Positions 26,490-36,646 of a stretch of 64,000 nt of DNA are shown here, piece after piece. The stretch's first letter is position 1, and each line of letters begins with the position of its first letter. Source of the DNA: Streptomyces sp. Q6 (GTDB lineage: Bacteria; Actinomycetota; Actinomycetes; Streptomycetales; Streptomycetaceae). Under the pieces are notes generated by a model. It was not told the origin of the DNA. It saw only the letters and a program-made list of their open reading frames with translations, and searched no databases. The DNA lies in contig NZ_CP146022.1 of the NCBI RefSeq assembly GCF_036967205.1, positions 6,076,001 to 6,140,000 of the forward strand. Reading direction: 5' to 3'. Both the position numbers and the translations under genes were made by a program.

Positions 26490-29400
26490 TCACGGGTCGA
26501 GGATGGCGCTATCCCGCAGGCTCCCGCCCAGCTCGAAGGCCTTTCTGTACACCTCGGGGGCGAGCATCCGCCGGATCCGCCGCTCGAGCGGGGTGACGTC
26601 CGGATCGTCCACGATGAGCGTCCCGCGCAGCGCCGACGCGGCGCCGAGGAGTGTCGCGGCCCGCTCGGGCACGTCCGCCCGGGACGCCAGCGCCTCGGCC
26701 ACCTCCGCCCGTTCCAACCCCTGGGTCAGATCGCCGGTCGACAGGGTGCGGGCCTGCGCGAACCAGTCGTCCGCCTCTTCCGTGCGGCCCTGAGCGAGCG
26801 CCGTGCGGCCGAGGCCCAGGAAGATGTGAACGGTCTGGCCCACGCTGTACCAGGAGCGCGCGCTGGTCTCCAGCGCCGCCTCGTAGTGCTCCCGGGCCCG
26901 GGCCGGATCGCCCGACAGGCGCGCCGCGTCGCCCCGGCCCCAGAACGCGCCGGCCACCTTCTCGGGTGCGCCCGCGGCCCGTGCCAGGTCACCCGCCCGC
27001 GCGAAGTCGGCGTCGGCCTCCTCGTAAGCGGCGCTGCGCAGCAGCACGGCCCCGCGTCTGCACAGCAGGTCGGCGGTCTCCTCCGGGGCAGCCAGCTCAC
27101 GGGCGTAGCCGAGCGCTTCGTCGATCAGCTTCAGCGCATGTGCCCGCTCCCCGCGCCAGTCCGCGAACATGCCCAGCTGGTCCAGGGAGTTGGCCATGCC
27201 CCACCGGTCACCGGTCTCCCGAAACCCCTGCAGAGCCTGGGCGAACAGGGCCTCCGCAGCGGCGGGTCGTCCCGCGAACTGCTCCTGGAACCCGAGCCCG
27301 ATACCGAGCAGTGCCCGGCCCCACGGATCGTCGCCGACCTGGGCGCGCACCCGCTCGTCGCGGGAACGCTCGGGACCGACGGCGAGCGTCCACAGCACGA
27401 CGGTGAACGGCAGTCTCAACTGGCGGTCGATCCCGGCCAGCACCCGGTCCGCGCGAGCGAGACGGACCTCGTCGCCGTCACCTGCGACCGCATTGAGCGC
27501 GCAGAGCGCGTACTCCTCCTCCAGACCCGGCGGCGGCTCCGAACCCACCGCGTCGACCAGATCGCGGGCGAGCGACAGACGCTCACCGGCCAGGCCGCGC
27601 AGCCGCCAGAACCACGACAGGGCAGCCATGAGACGCAACCCGTCCGCGGGGGCGCTGCCCACCAGGTGACGCAGAGCGGCGTCCATGTCGGACCGCTCCA
27701 CCGACAGTCTCTCCAGCCAGGGCAGTTGATCGGCCCCGCGCAACCGTGGCTCGGCCTCCTCGGCGAGCCGCAGGAAATACGCCGCGTGAGCGTCCCGTAG
27801 CTCCTCCCGTACGTCGTCGGCGAGGTGCTCGGCGCAGAAGGCGCGGATCGTCTGAAGCATCCGATAGCGGCCCTGGGACGCCTCCAGGAAGGACTTCTCG
27901 GAGAGCGACGCGAGCAGGTCCTCGGGGTAGGGGATGCCGCAGATCGCCTCCACCGCGTCCAGCGTCGCGCCCCCGGACAGGCCTCCGGCGGTGAACACCG
28001 TCAGGCGGCAGGCCAGGTCCCGCTCCTCCACGTCGAGCAGCTCCCAGCTCCACTCCACGACGGCCCGCAGGGTACGGTGCCGGGGCGCCTTCGTGCGATC
28101 CCCGCGTGACAGGACCCGGAAGCGGTCGCCGAGCCGCTCGGCCAGCTCCTCGACGGTGAGTGTCCGTAGTCGGGCGGCGGCCAGCTCGATCGCCAGCGGC
28201 AGCCCGTCGAGCGCCGTGCAGATGGCGTCGATCGCGGCCATGCGCGCGGGCCCGTCCCCGTCGAAGTCCGGCCGTACCGCCGCGGCCCGGTCCCTGAAGA
28301 GCCGCGCCGCCGGACCCGCCTCCAGTGGTGGCACCGGACACAGCGCCTCACCGGTGATGCCCAACGCCTCCCTGCTGGTCGCCAGGATGCGCAGGCCGGG
28401 GCAGGTGGCCAGGAGAAGGCCCGCCGTCCGGGCGGCACCCTCGACCACATGCTCGCAGTTGTCCAGCACCAGCAGGAGGTCACGGCTTTCGAGCGCGGCC
28501 ATGAGCCGCTCGGTGGCGTCCGCGCTCTGTGGACCGCGGAGCCCTTCTCGTACGCCGAGGGCGGAGAGCACCGCGTACGGGACCTGCGCCCCGTCGGCGA
28601 GGGGCGCCAGCTCCACGTAGCAGACGTCCGCGCGGGAGCGGGCCGCCTCGATCGCGAGCCGGGTCTTGCCCGCGCCGCCCGGACCGGTCAGCGTGACCAG
28701 GCGCGCCTCGCCCAGCAGTTCGTCGATCCGGGTCAGTTCGCCCGCGCGCCCCACGAATCGGGTCAGCTGTGCCGGGACCCCGCGTCGGCGCACCGGTTCC
28801 TGCCCCTGCCCCTGAAGCAACTCCAGATGCAGCGCCGCCAGCTCGGGGGACGGGTCGGCGCCCAGCTCCTCGGCGAGGACGCGCCGCGCCTCCTCATAAG
28901 CCCGCAGTGCTTCGGCGGGACGCCCGGCCGCCTGCAACGCACGCATCAGCAGCCCGTAGAGGCGCTCGCTCAGCGGGTGCCGCGCGATCAGCTCCCGCAC
29001 CTCCGCCACCAGGTCCGCGTCGCCGCCCAGTACGAGGTCGGCCTCGATGCGGTCCTGTAGGGCGCCCAATCGCAGCTCTTCCAGGCGCGGCAGGTCACGG
29101 GGAGCCGCCCCGCGCCACAGGGCGAGGCCCTCACGCAGGGCCGCCGCCGCGCGCGCGTGCTCTCCGATGGCCAGTGACTGGCGGCCCTCCCGCGCGAGAC
29201 GCTCGAAACGGTGCAGGTCCACGTCGTCCGGATCGACGACCAGTCGGTATCCGGCGGGGCCCGCCTCGATCTCCAGGCTCAGTCGCTTGCGCAGCCGCGA
29301 GATCTGGGACTGCAAGGCATTGCCCGCGCCGGCCGGGGGGTTCTCGCCGTAGAGATCGTCGATCAGCCGCTCCGGCGAGACGGTCCGGCCCGCGTCCAGG

Positions 29401-29501
29401 AGCAGCAGGGTCAGCAGGGCACGCGGACGCGGCCCGCCGGGATCCAGCGGGCTGCCGTCGAGCGCCCGTACGTCGAGAGGGCCGAGGATGCCGAACCGCA
29501 T
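26490..29501 (-). CDS. SARP/AfsR-type transcriptional regulator with NB-ARC ATPase and TPRs
   Basis: Large regulator of 1003 residues. It starts with an OmpR-like winged helix (FGILGPLDVRALDG, then ISRLRKRL near residues 70-77), continues with a BTAD domain (about 95-245) and an NB-ARC/STAND ATPase with P-loop TGPGGAGKTR near 272-281 and LLLVLDNCEHV (Walker B) near 343-353, and ends in a TPR-like helical region. Such proteins are usually pathway-specific or global activators of secondary metabolism. The ATG at 29501 starts the conserved MRFGILGPL. Upstream in-frame codons run through an octamer repeat and the rpmB terminator, so a longer protein is unlikely. It sits directly in front of the monooxygenase gene. 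Confidence 0.88.
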   Translation of the reverse strand: MRFGILGPLDVRALDGSPLDPGGPRPRALLTLLLLDAGRTVSPERLIDDLYGENPPAGAGNALQSQISRLRKRLSLEIEAGPAGYRLVVDPDDVDLHRFERLAREGRQSLAIGEHARAAAALREGLALWRGAAPRDLPRLEELRLGALQDRIEADLVLGGDADLVAEVRELIARHPLSERLYGLLMRALQAAGRPAEALRAYEEARRVLAEELGADPSPELAALHLELLQGQGQEPVRRRGVPAQLTRFVGRAGELTRIDELLGEARLVTLTGPGGAGKTRLAIEAARSRADVCYVELAPLADGAQVPYAVLSALGVREGLRGPQSADATERLMAALESRDLLLVLDNCEHVVEGAARTAGLLLATCPGLRILATSREALGITGEALCPVPPLEAGPAARLFRDRAAAVRPDFDGDGPARMAAIDAICTALDGLPLAIELAAARLRTLTVEELAERLGDRFRVLSRGDRTKAPRHRTLRAVVEWSWELLDVEERDLACRLTVFTAGGLSGGATLDAVEAICGIPYPEDLLASLSEKSFLEASQGRYRMLQTIRAFCAEHLADDVREELRDAHAAYFLRLAEEAEPRLRGADQLPWLERLSVERSDMDAALRHLVGSAPADGLRLMAALSWFWRLRGLAGERLSLARDLVDAVGSEPPPGLEEEYALCALNAVAGDGDEVRLARADRVLAGIDRQLRLPFTVVLWTLAVGPERSRDERVRAQVGDDPWGRALLGIGLGFQEQFAGRPAAAEALFAQALQGFRETGDRWGMANSLDQLGMFADWRGERAHALKLIDEALGYARELAAPEETADLLCRRGAVLLRSAAYEEADADFARAGDLARAAGAPEKVAGAFWGRGDAARLSGDPARAREHYEAALETSARSWYSVGQTVHIFLGLGRTALAQGRTEEADDWFAQARTLSTGDLTQGLERAEVAEALASRADVPERAATLLGAASALRGTLIVDDPDVTPLERRIRRMLAPEVYRKAFELGGSLRDSAILDP

Positions 29502-29552
29502 GCGCAGAGTCTGGCAGTCGCCACTGACAGTCGTGGCCGGACGGTGGATCTT

Positions 29553-29624
29553 GCCCGAGAGCCCGAGAGCCCGAGAGCCCGAGAGCCCGAGAGCCCGAGA
29601 GCCCGAGAGCCCGAGAGCCCGAGA
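29553..29624. repeat. Nine perfect tandem copies of GCCCGAGA
   Basis: Nine head-to-tail octamers without a mismatch lie 52-123 nt upstream of the SARP regulator start, between it and the rpmB terminator. The unit length is not a multiple of three. The tract sits where the regulator's promoter or leader should be. Confidence 0.95.
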
Positions 29625-29666
29625 TTCGGGACTCGGGATCTCAGGCAGAGAAGGCTCCGGGCATAA

Positions 29667-29700
29667 GAAGAAGCCGGCCCCCGAGGGGACCGGCTTCTTC
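29667..29700 (-). terminator. Hairpin terminator after rpmB
   Basis: GAAGAAGCCGG and CCGGCTTCTTC form a perfect 11-bp stem with an additional inner C/G helix. It lies 36 nt past the rpmB stop on the minus strand and can also act in the other direction. Confidence 0.7.
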
Positions 29701-29735
29701 AAGCAACCAGCTAGGTGGCCGCGCTACGCGTTACG

Positions 29736-29921
29736 TCAGCGCGAGACCTTGCCGGCCTTGATGCACGAGGTGCAGACGTTGAGCCGCTTCGGCGTCCGCC
29801 CGACCACTGCACGCACACGCTGGATGTTCGGGTTCCAGCGACGGGACGTACGGCGGTGCGAGTGCGAAATGTTGTTGCCGAAGCCCGGCCCCTTGCCGCA
29901 GACGTCGCAGTTGGCAGCCAC
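29736..29921 (-). CDS. rpmB: 50S ribosomal protein L28 (zinc-ribbon type)
   Basis: Ribosomal protein of 61 residues of the large subunit. It keeps both zinc-binding CXXC pairs (Cys5/Cys8 and Cys50/Cys53), so it is the Zn-containing C+ form. Streptomyces also carries Zn-free paralogues controlled by Zur, and this copy is expected to be the main one under zinc-replete conditions. It is transcribed alone and ends in a clear hairpin. It is divergent from the fakA-like gene. Confidence 0.96.
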   Translation of the reverse strand: MAANCDVCGKGPGFGNNISHSHRRTSRRWNPNIQRVRAVVGRTPKRLNVCTSCIKAGKVSR

Positions 29922-30183
29922 GGGTCACTCCAAAGACTTCAGATGCACTTACGGTTGATCCCGGCATGCCGGGATCAGGATCGGAGGATCTGAGTGGCGG
30001 TGCCAGGGGATGGCCCGACGGGTATCGGGCAACCGGAGCAGCATACAACGGCTGCTTCGGTACAACGAAACTACCATGGCTGCTCGGGCCGCTGCCCCGA
30101 GTCCCAGGCCAGGCCCTCTTTCCGGGCGGCCGTCGGCCGGGGTCTACTCTGCGTTGCCAGTCCCGCAGCTCAAGGAGGCGTAG

Positions 30184-31877
30184 GTGCCGCAGGTGCCGCA
30201 TGTGCTCGACGTCGTCGCGGTGCGCGCCTGGTGCTCACTCGCCCTGGAAGCCCTCGGCCGCGAGCGCGCGGAGATCGACGCGATCAACGTCTATCCCGTG
30301 GCCGACGGGGACACCGGCACCAATCTGTACCTGACCGTCGAGTCCGCGCATCAAGCCGTGGAAGCGGTCTTCGCCGGCCTTCAGGCGGGCCCGGAGCCCG
30401 CCGTTCCCGCGCTGCCCGAGGTCGTCCGCGCGATGGCTCACGGCGCCCTCATCGGCGCCCGCGGAAACTCGGGGACGATCCTCGCGCAGCTGCTGCGCGG
30501 CATGGCCCAGGTCCTCGCCTCCGACGGCGCGGGTCGTGAGGGAGATCACGCGACCGGGGTCGACTCGGGAGCCCTGCGCCTGGCTCTGCACCGGGCCGCC
30601 GAGTCCGCGCGTGAGGCTGTTGCCCACCCGGTGGAGGGCACCGTCCTCACCGTCGCGACGGCGGCCGCGGCCGCGGCGGCGGGCGTCGACGGCGACTGCG
30701 GGGCCGTCGCCCGCGCCGCCTATGAAGGCGCGTGTGCGGCGCTGGAGGCGACGCCGGAGCAGTTGGCGGTCCTCGGTAGCGCGGGGGTCGTGGACGCGGG
30801 AGGCCGCGGCCTGGTCGCCGTCCTCCGGGCGCTGACCGAGGCCGTCTCCGGGGAGGCGGCGCCGGTGCCCCGCCGTGAGGAGAGCGTCCACGCGCGCGTG
30901 GACGCGCCTTTGGGAACCGAGCCTCTTGAATGCGCCGAGGAGCTGGGTGCCCCGGGGCCCGCCTTCGAGGTCATCTACCTCCTTGAGGCCGACGACCGGC
31001 ACGTCGCCCGGCTGCGGACCCGGCTCGACGCCCTCGGGGACTCCCTGGTCGTCGTGGGCGGGGACGGGCTGTGGAACGTGCACGTGCATGTCGACGACGC
31101 GGGCGCCGCCGTGGAAGCGGGCGTCGAGGCAGGCAGGCCGTACCGCATCCGCATCACGCACTTCGGCCTCGGTGACGCGCACACGGCCCGGTCCTCGGCC
31201 CCGCCGCGCGAGCGGGCGCAGCGGGCCGTCGTGGCCGTCGTGCCGGGCGAGGGGCTCGCCGGTCTGTACGCGGAGGCCGGCGCGACGACCGTGCCCGACC
31301 GGCCCGGCGAACCCCCGCGAGCGGCGAGCTGGTCGACGCGATCCGGCGCGCTCACGCGCGCGAGGTGGTGCTGCTGCCGAACGACGCGGAGCTGCGGCAC
31401 ACCGCGGCGGCCGCCGCCGAGCAGGCCCGCTCCGAGGGCGTACGGGTCGCACTCATCCCGACCCGGTCCGCGGTGCAGGGCATCGCGGCGCTCGCCGTGC
31501 ACGAACCCGACCGGCGCTTCGACGAGGACGTCGTGGCGATGACGTCGGCCGCGGGCGCGACCCGCTACGCCGAGCTCACCGTCGCCGAGCGGCAGTCGTG
31601 GACCATGGCCGGCATCTGCCAGGCCGGAGACGTCCTCGGGCTCATCGACGGCGACGTGGCGGTCATCGGCGGGGAGATCCCGGCGACCGCCCGCACCGTC
31701 CTCGACCGGATGCTCGCCGCGGGCGGCGAGCTGGTCACCCTGGTCCTCGGCGACGACGTACCCGATGAGGTCGCGGACGGCCTCGAACTGCATGTCCGCG
31801 AGACCTACCTGGCCGTGGACACGGTGGTGTACCGGGGCGGACGGCAGTCGGCGCTGATGCTGATCGGCGTCGAGTAG
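30184..31877 (+). CDS. FakA-like DhaL-domain protein (frameshifted in this sequence)
   Basis: DAK2/DhaL-family protein, 564 residues when repaired, of the YloV/FakA type (the kinase half of two-component fatty-acid kinase, or a related dihydroxyacetone-kinase-like ATPase). The Mg-ATP site motif PVADGDTGTN has Asp41 and Asp43, and ARGNSGTILAQLLRG lies near residues 95-109. The C-terminal half (MVLLPNDAELRHTA onward) is the FakA middle/C-terminal domain. The frame breaks at the C5 run 31312-31316. One extra C restores GEPPASGELVDAIRRAH and makes the length 1695 nt. In many bacteria this gene adjoins rpmB and recG. Here an HSP90/TPR pair lies between it and recG. Confidence 0.85.
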
Positions 31878-31893
31878 CCGCCCGCCCCGCGGC

Positions 31894-34610
31894 CTACTCC
31901 GCCAGCGCCGCCAGCGCGGCCCGCGCCTCGTCCCGCGCCTCCGTGTCACCGGCCTCGCCGAACGCCGTCACGGCCAGGCTCAGCTGGGCGGCCGTCTCCG
32001 CGGCGGGCGCGTGCCGGGCGAGGAGCTCCGCGAACTGCCGGTGCGTATGGCCGAGTTCGGACCGCAGCGGCTCGCGGTCGGCGTCGTCCGAAGTGAGTGC
32101 CTCCTCGCAGGCGCTGATCGCCGCCGACATGAGCTCACGCTCGTCGTCCGCCGAGGCGGAGTCGAGCCAGGCACGCGCGCGAAGGCACCGCACCACCGCA
32201 TGTATGTGGCCCAGAGCACGCCACAGCTCTCCCGCGCGCGCGTAGGCGCGATCGGCGTCCTCGGTGCGCCCCGCCCGTTCGAGCGCGTCCGCCGCCAGGT
32301 TCGCCAGCATCGCGTGGTCGCGCTGCTCGGGCCAGTGCTGGGCGATCTCCGCGGCCTTCAGCCAGGCCTCGGCGGCCTGAAGGTGCTCCCCGAGGGCACG
32401 GGCGCAGTCGCCGAGCCACCACTGGGCCTGGACGAGGGCGCCCTCGCCGTGGTGCTCGGCCGTCAGGTCGAGCAGCGCCGACTCCAGGACCTCAGCGGCC
32501 TCCGCCGTGCGCTCCTCGCGCAGCAGGTGGCCACCGAGCTGGAAGCGCGCCCAGGCGCCGAGCCCCGCGCTCTCGCCCGCCTCGTCGGCCCAGTGGGCGG
32601 CCTCCAGGGCGTGCGCGGACGCGGGCCCGAACTGTCCGGTGGCGGCGAGGACCTCGGCCAGCTGGAGGTTCAGCTGCGCGGAGCCCACCGGATCCAGGTC
32701 CCCCGCGCCGTGCTCCAGCGCGGCCCGCAGAGCACGCTCGGCGTCCGCCGCGTCGTCCCGCTCGCGGGCGAGGTCCGCCAGGCGGGCCTCGCAGTCCACT
32801 GCCATCCAGGGCCGCCCCGCCGCCACGTGCGCCGCGGCGGCCTCTTCGTAGAGCGCCCTGGCCGCGTCCGCGTCACCGTGGTGCAGCGCGATGTCCCCGA
32901 GCATCGAACGGGCGGAAGCCGCCTGCGAGGCCAGCCGCGGCACCGCCGCGAACGGCTCGGTGAGCGCGAGCAGTTGCCGTGCGCACTCCTCGGCCGCCGC
33001 GATCCCGGTGTCCTCGGAGTGTTCCCGCAGCAGGATCCGCGTACGGCACGACAGAACGGCCGCCGCCGGACGGGCCGCCGTGACGTCGAGGTCCGGCAGG
33101 ACCGCGAGGACTTCCTCGTACGGTTCACGGATCGCGGCGAGCGCCTCTTTGACGCGGCCCGCGTCGGCCATCGCGTACGCGGCACGCGCGCGTGCCGCCC
33201 TGGCCTCGCCCGCGTCGCCGGCCTCCGCGTACAACTCGGCCGCGCGGACGAACAGGTCGGCGCCGTCCTCGGCGCGCATCGCTTCGTAGTCGACGATCTC
33301 GGCACGGTCGCGGGCGGTGAGCTTCAGGCCCTCCGCCTCGGCGGCCCGCGCGGCCGCCTCCCAGGCCCGGCCCGCCACGGGCCCGCCGGTCTCCTCGGAG
33401 AGGCGTCGCGCACGGTCGACCAGAGACGCGGCGTCGCGGGGCTGCTCCGCGGGGGCCGTGGTGACCGGCTTCGCGGGCGCGGCCGTGCGCACGACCCGAA
33501 CGCCGAGCGGCAGCCGCTCCAGAAGGGGCGCTGCGCCATCCGCTGCCGCAGTCGTGTACTCACCCGGTCGGTGCCGTTGCGCTCGTCGAAGCGGGCCGCG
33601 AGGGACAGTGCCTCGCCGCGCGCGTGCACGGCGAGTTCCCCGGCCGTCCAGGAGCGGCCGGCCGGACCGGGGACGCTCTGCTCGCCCAGGCCCAGCTCGG
33701 TCAGCCGGTCCATCACCAGCGCGGTCACACCGAGGAAGTCCATCAGCCCCTGGGGGTTGCCGGTGTCCGTGAAGTAGGCGGGACGCTCCGCCAGCAGCTC
33801 CAGGGCACGCGCCTCGTTGCCTGTCAGGGCGCAGAATTCCACATGCGCCGCGAACGCGCCCCGCATCGACTCCATCCGCCGGACGAGGCGGTAGCCGCGC
33901 AGATGGTTCGCGCGGGCCTCCTCCGGGCGCCCCAGGCGCAGGAGAGGCAACAGCGAGTCGGCAAGGGTGGCGTGCGGCTCGTGGGCGCACGTGTGCTCAC
34001 CCTCCAGGACGGGCCGCCACAGCTCCAGGGCTCGCTCGTCCCTGCGCAGCTCCGACTGGCGGGCACCCTGCCCGTTCAGCTCGCAGGCGTGGCAGTCGGC
34101 CATGTCGTCACGGTCGGCCGCGAGCCACGCCTCGTACGCGCGTGATGCGCGTTCCTCGTCACCTATGTGGTCGGCGACGTAGAACTCGCTCATACGGACG
34201 GCCCGTTCGGAGTGGCCGGCCACTCGGTAGCGGTGCTCCATCTCGCCGAGCCACTTCTCCATGGAGGAGAGCGGAATGTGCGGCTGGCTCAGCATGCCGC
34301 CCGACATCCACTTGAAGACCCAGTGCAGCGAGTGCGTCTCGTACGCGTCGAAGTCCTCGGGGTGTTCGTCCCACATGCGCAGCAGCCGCGCGAAGGGGAC
34401 GAACATCTTGGCCTTCTCGGAGCTGTAGTTGTACATCTGGAGCTGGTGGCCGAGCGCCTCGATGACGGCGAGCGGCTCGCCGAGCTTCTCCGCCTCCGCG
34501 AGCAGCAGCTCCGCGCGGGCGCCCCGCGCCGGGCCCTCGGGCTGCGCGGCGTTCTCCGCCATCGCGCGCCGCAGGCCGTCCAGGTCCATGATTCCGTCGG
34601 TCCCGTTCAT
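31894..34610 (-). CDS. Large TPR protein paired with an HSP90-like gene (frameshifted in this sequence)
   Basis: An all-helical protein of 905 residues when repaired, composed of many degenerate tetratricopeptide repeats (units such as AGRTEDADRAYARAGELW and AAEAWLKAAEIAQHW). I see no catalytic motif, signal peptide or membrane segment. The frame breaks at the C3 run 33563-33565 (plus strand). One added base joins FDERNGTDR to GEYTTAAADGAAPLLERL and gives 2718 nt. The ATG at 34610 overlaps the stop of the HSP90-like gene (ATGA), so translation is coupled. TPR proteins are classic partners of HSP90, which suggests a co-chaperone or client-adaptor role (inference). It is convergent with the fakA-like gene, 16 nt apart. 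Confidence 0.8.
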
Positions 34611-36454
34611 CGGGCGTCGTCCCTTCCGGTGCCGGGGTGCGTGGCCCATTCCAGGAGGCCGATGAAGGAGCGGTTCAGGAGCGCCGAGTCGGCTGGGCGC
34701 AGCGGGCGCTGGGCCATCAGCAGGGCCTGTCCGTACAGCGCCTCGGCGGCCGTGCCGATCAGCTCCGGGTCGGCGAGCGAACTCACCCGGCGGATCAGCG
34801 GGTTGAGGTGGTTGAGGACGAGCCGCGCGCGGGGCGAACTGCCGCGCAGCGAGCCCAGAATGCCCGCCCACAGATCGTCGGCCTGCGCCTCGGCATCCGC
34901 GCGCGCCTGCTCGTGCCGGGCGGCACGGTCGTCCAGGTGCAGCGCGGGCACCGTCAGCGGATGGAAGGCGCGCAGCGCGACGTCGCAGCCCAGCGGGTCG
35001 AGCCGGGCCCGCGCGGCCGACAGGAACGCGGCCAGAGCCAGTTCCTCGGCCGGGTCGACGCTGTCCAGGTGCGCGGTCACGGTGTCCGCGTCCAGCTCGG
35101 CGACCACAGTGCCGGGGCGTACGGACGGCAGCGCTTCTACGAGGTCGCTGTCATACGTATAACCCCCGTTGACGACGCCGATCCCCTGCGCGGAGGCGAT
35201 CGGCGCCACCTGCCGGTACTCCTCCACGGTCCGCGTGAAGTGCACGACAGGGTGGCGCTGAGCGAATTCCTCCAGGGAGAGCTGCCCGTCCGTCGTCTCG
35301 AACGGCAGCCACGGAAGCATCGTGCGCAGCATCTCCTTGTCGTGCCGCGCAAGGGACTTGACCCCCAGGTGGTGCACCGACAAGAAGGCGGCCAGCCGCT
35401 CGGGGTCACCGGCCACGAGCGACGTCAGCCACTCCCGGATGCGCTCGCCCAGGGCCTCCCGTACGGCGGCCAGGGTCTCGTCCTCGTACAGGGACTCGCG
35501 CGACGCGGTGGGGCGCAGGCTGTCCGTGTCGATGACGCAGCGCACGAAGAAGGCCCAGTCGGGCAGGAGCTGCTCGGCCCGCTCCGTGAGAAGCATGCCC
35601 TTCAGGTGCACCCGATGACCCGCGCGCTGTGCGGGGCTCACCGCCTGCGGCAGCACGTGTGCCACGCCCCGGATGCCGGCCACCGGCACGTCCAGGTCGA
35701 TCGAGTCCAGCGGCGTGAAGCCGAACAGGTCGTGGCAGTGCCGGGCCAGGGCCACCCGGCGCGCGGCAGGGCTCGGATAGTCGCGGTTCCAGGCGGCGGG
35801 CAGGTCCGTCACCGCGGCCTCGCCGACGCGCACGTCGTACGGGAGCAGCGCGCCGAAGTCGCGGGCCAGGGACAGCACCCGTTCCTCGGCCAGCCAGTCG
35901 GCGGCGCCCGCGCGTGCCTCCAGGTGCACGGTCGTACCGGGTTCGACGCGAGCCGAGTCCGGGAGCGTACGGACCGTGTACGAGCCGTCGTCGCGGGCCG
36001 TCCACTCGACGGGCGGGGCGTCCGGCGTGCGGGCGCTGCGGCTGACCACGCGGATCCGCTCGGCGACGACGAAACAGGCGAGCAGGCCGATGCCGAACTG
36101 GCCCAGGAAGTCGGCGCGGGCCGACTCCAGGCCGTCGCCGCGCTTGGAGCTGCGGCCGATCGTGGCGAGCAGCTGGTGCACGTCCGTCTCGGTCAGACCG
36201 ATGCCGGAGTCCTCGACCCGCAGTGCCCCGCCCTCGGCGAACAGGCGCACGGTGGCGGGGGAGTCGGGCTGCTCGGCGCGGCGGGCGGTGATGGCGTCCA
36301 CCGCGTTCTGCAGCAGCTCGCGCAGGTAGACCTTGGGGCTGGAGTACAGGTGGTGGGAGAGCAGGTCGACGAGACCGCGCAGGTCGACCTGGAACGTGTG
36401 CGGCGGGTGCGGCGCCTGGGCGCCGTGCGCATTCTGAGAAGTTTGGGAATCCAT
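34607..36454 (-). CDS. HSP90 family protein
   Basis: HtpG-like ATPase of 615 residues. The GHKL nucleotide site is recognisable: RELLQNAVDAI (Glu46, Asn50, Asp54), EDSGIGLT near residues 81-88, and GQFGIGLLACFVVAE near 118-132. The middle domain keeps LRPTASRESL, matching the LNVSRE segment whose Arg triggers ATP hydrolysis. The overall sequence is divergent from housekeeping HtpG, the C-terminal dimerisation part is shorter, and there is no EEVD tail. The ATG at 36454 precedes a His/Pro-rich leader. The stop overlaps the TPR gene's start (ATGA). Housekeeping htpG is elsewhere in Streptomyces genomes, so this is a second, specialised HSP90. Confidence 0.88.
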   Translation of the reverse strand: MDSQTSQNAHGAQAPHPPHTFQVDLRGLVDLLSHHLYSSPKVYLRELLQNAVDAITARRAEQPDSPATVRLFAEGGALRVEDSGIGLTETDVHQLLATIGRSSKRGDGLESARADFLGQFGIGLLACFVVAERIRVVSRSARTPDAPPVEWTARDDGSYTVRTLPDSARVEPGTTVHLEARAGAADWLAEERVLSLARDFGALLPYDVRVGEAAVTDLPAAWNRDYPSPAARRVALARHCHDLFGFTPLDSIDLDVPVAGIRGVAHVLPQAVSPAQRAGHRVHLKGMLLTERAEQLLPDWAFFVRCVIDTDSLRPTASRESLYEDETLAAVREALGERIREWLTSLVAGDPERLAAFLSVHHLGVKSLARHDKEMLRTMLPWLPFETTDGQLSLEEFAQRHPVVHFTRTVEEYRQVAPIASAQGIGVVNGGYTYDSDLVEALPSVRPGTVVAELDADTVTAHLDSVDPAEELALAAFLSAARARLDPLGCDVALRAFHPLTVPALHLDDRAARHEQARADAEAQADDLWAGILGSLRGSSPRARLVLNHLNPLIRRVSSLADPELIGTAAEALYGQALLMAQRPLRPADSALLNRSFIGLLEWATHPGTGRDDAR

Positions 36455-36646
36455 CGTCGCTGCGCCGGTGGGGGGACGGGCGACGGCGCGGGTCGGGCGG
36501 TCCCGCAAGGTGACCGCGATCAGGGTCGGAGCCGGTCATCCTAGGACCGCCAGGCCCCTTCCGACCAGCGGATAAGGCCATTCTCGCCGCGCGGACACCG
36601 GGGATGTGCGCGGGACGTGCGGAGATTGTCAGTGGCGTGGTGTGCA

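Noticed and set aside
29553-29624. CRISPR interpretation of the octamer tract
   Set aside because: Units are contiguous 8-mers without spacers and there are no cas genes.
29502-29702. Longer N-terminus of the SARP regulator through the octamer repeat
   Set aside because: It would read through the rpmB terminator and the repeat to give a SRALGLSG polymer. The conserved domain starts exactly at the ATG at 29501.
31365-31877. Separate 170-aa gene downstream of the fakA-like gene
   Set aside because: It continues the same protein family after a one-base frame break at 31312-31316, and lacks its own ribosome-binding site.
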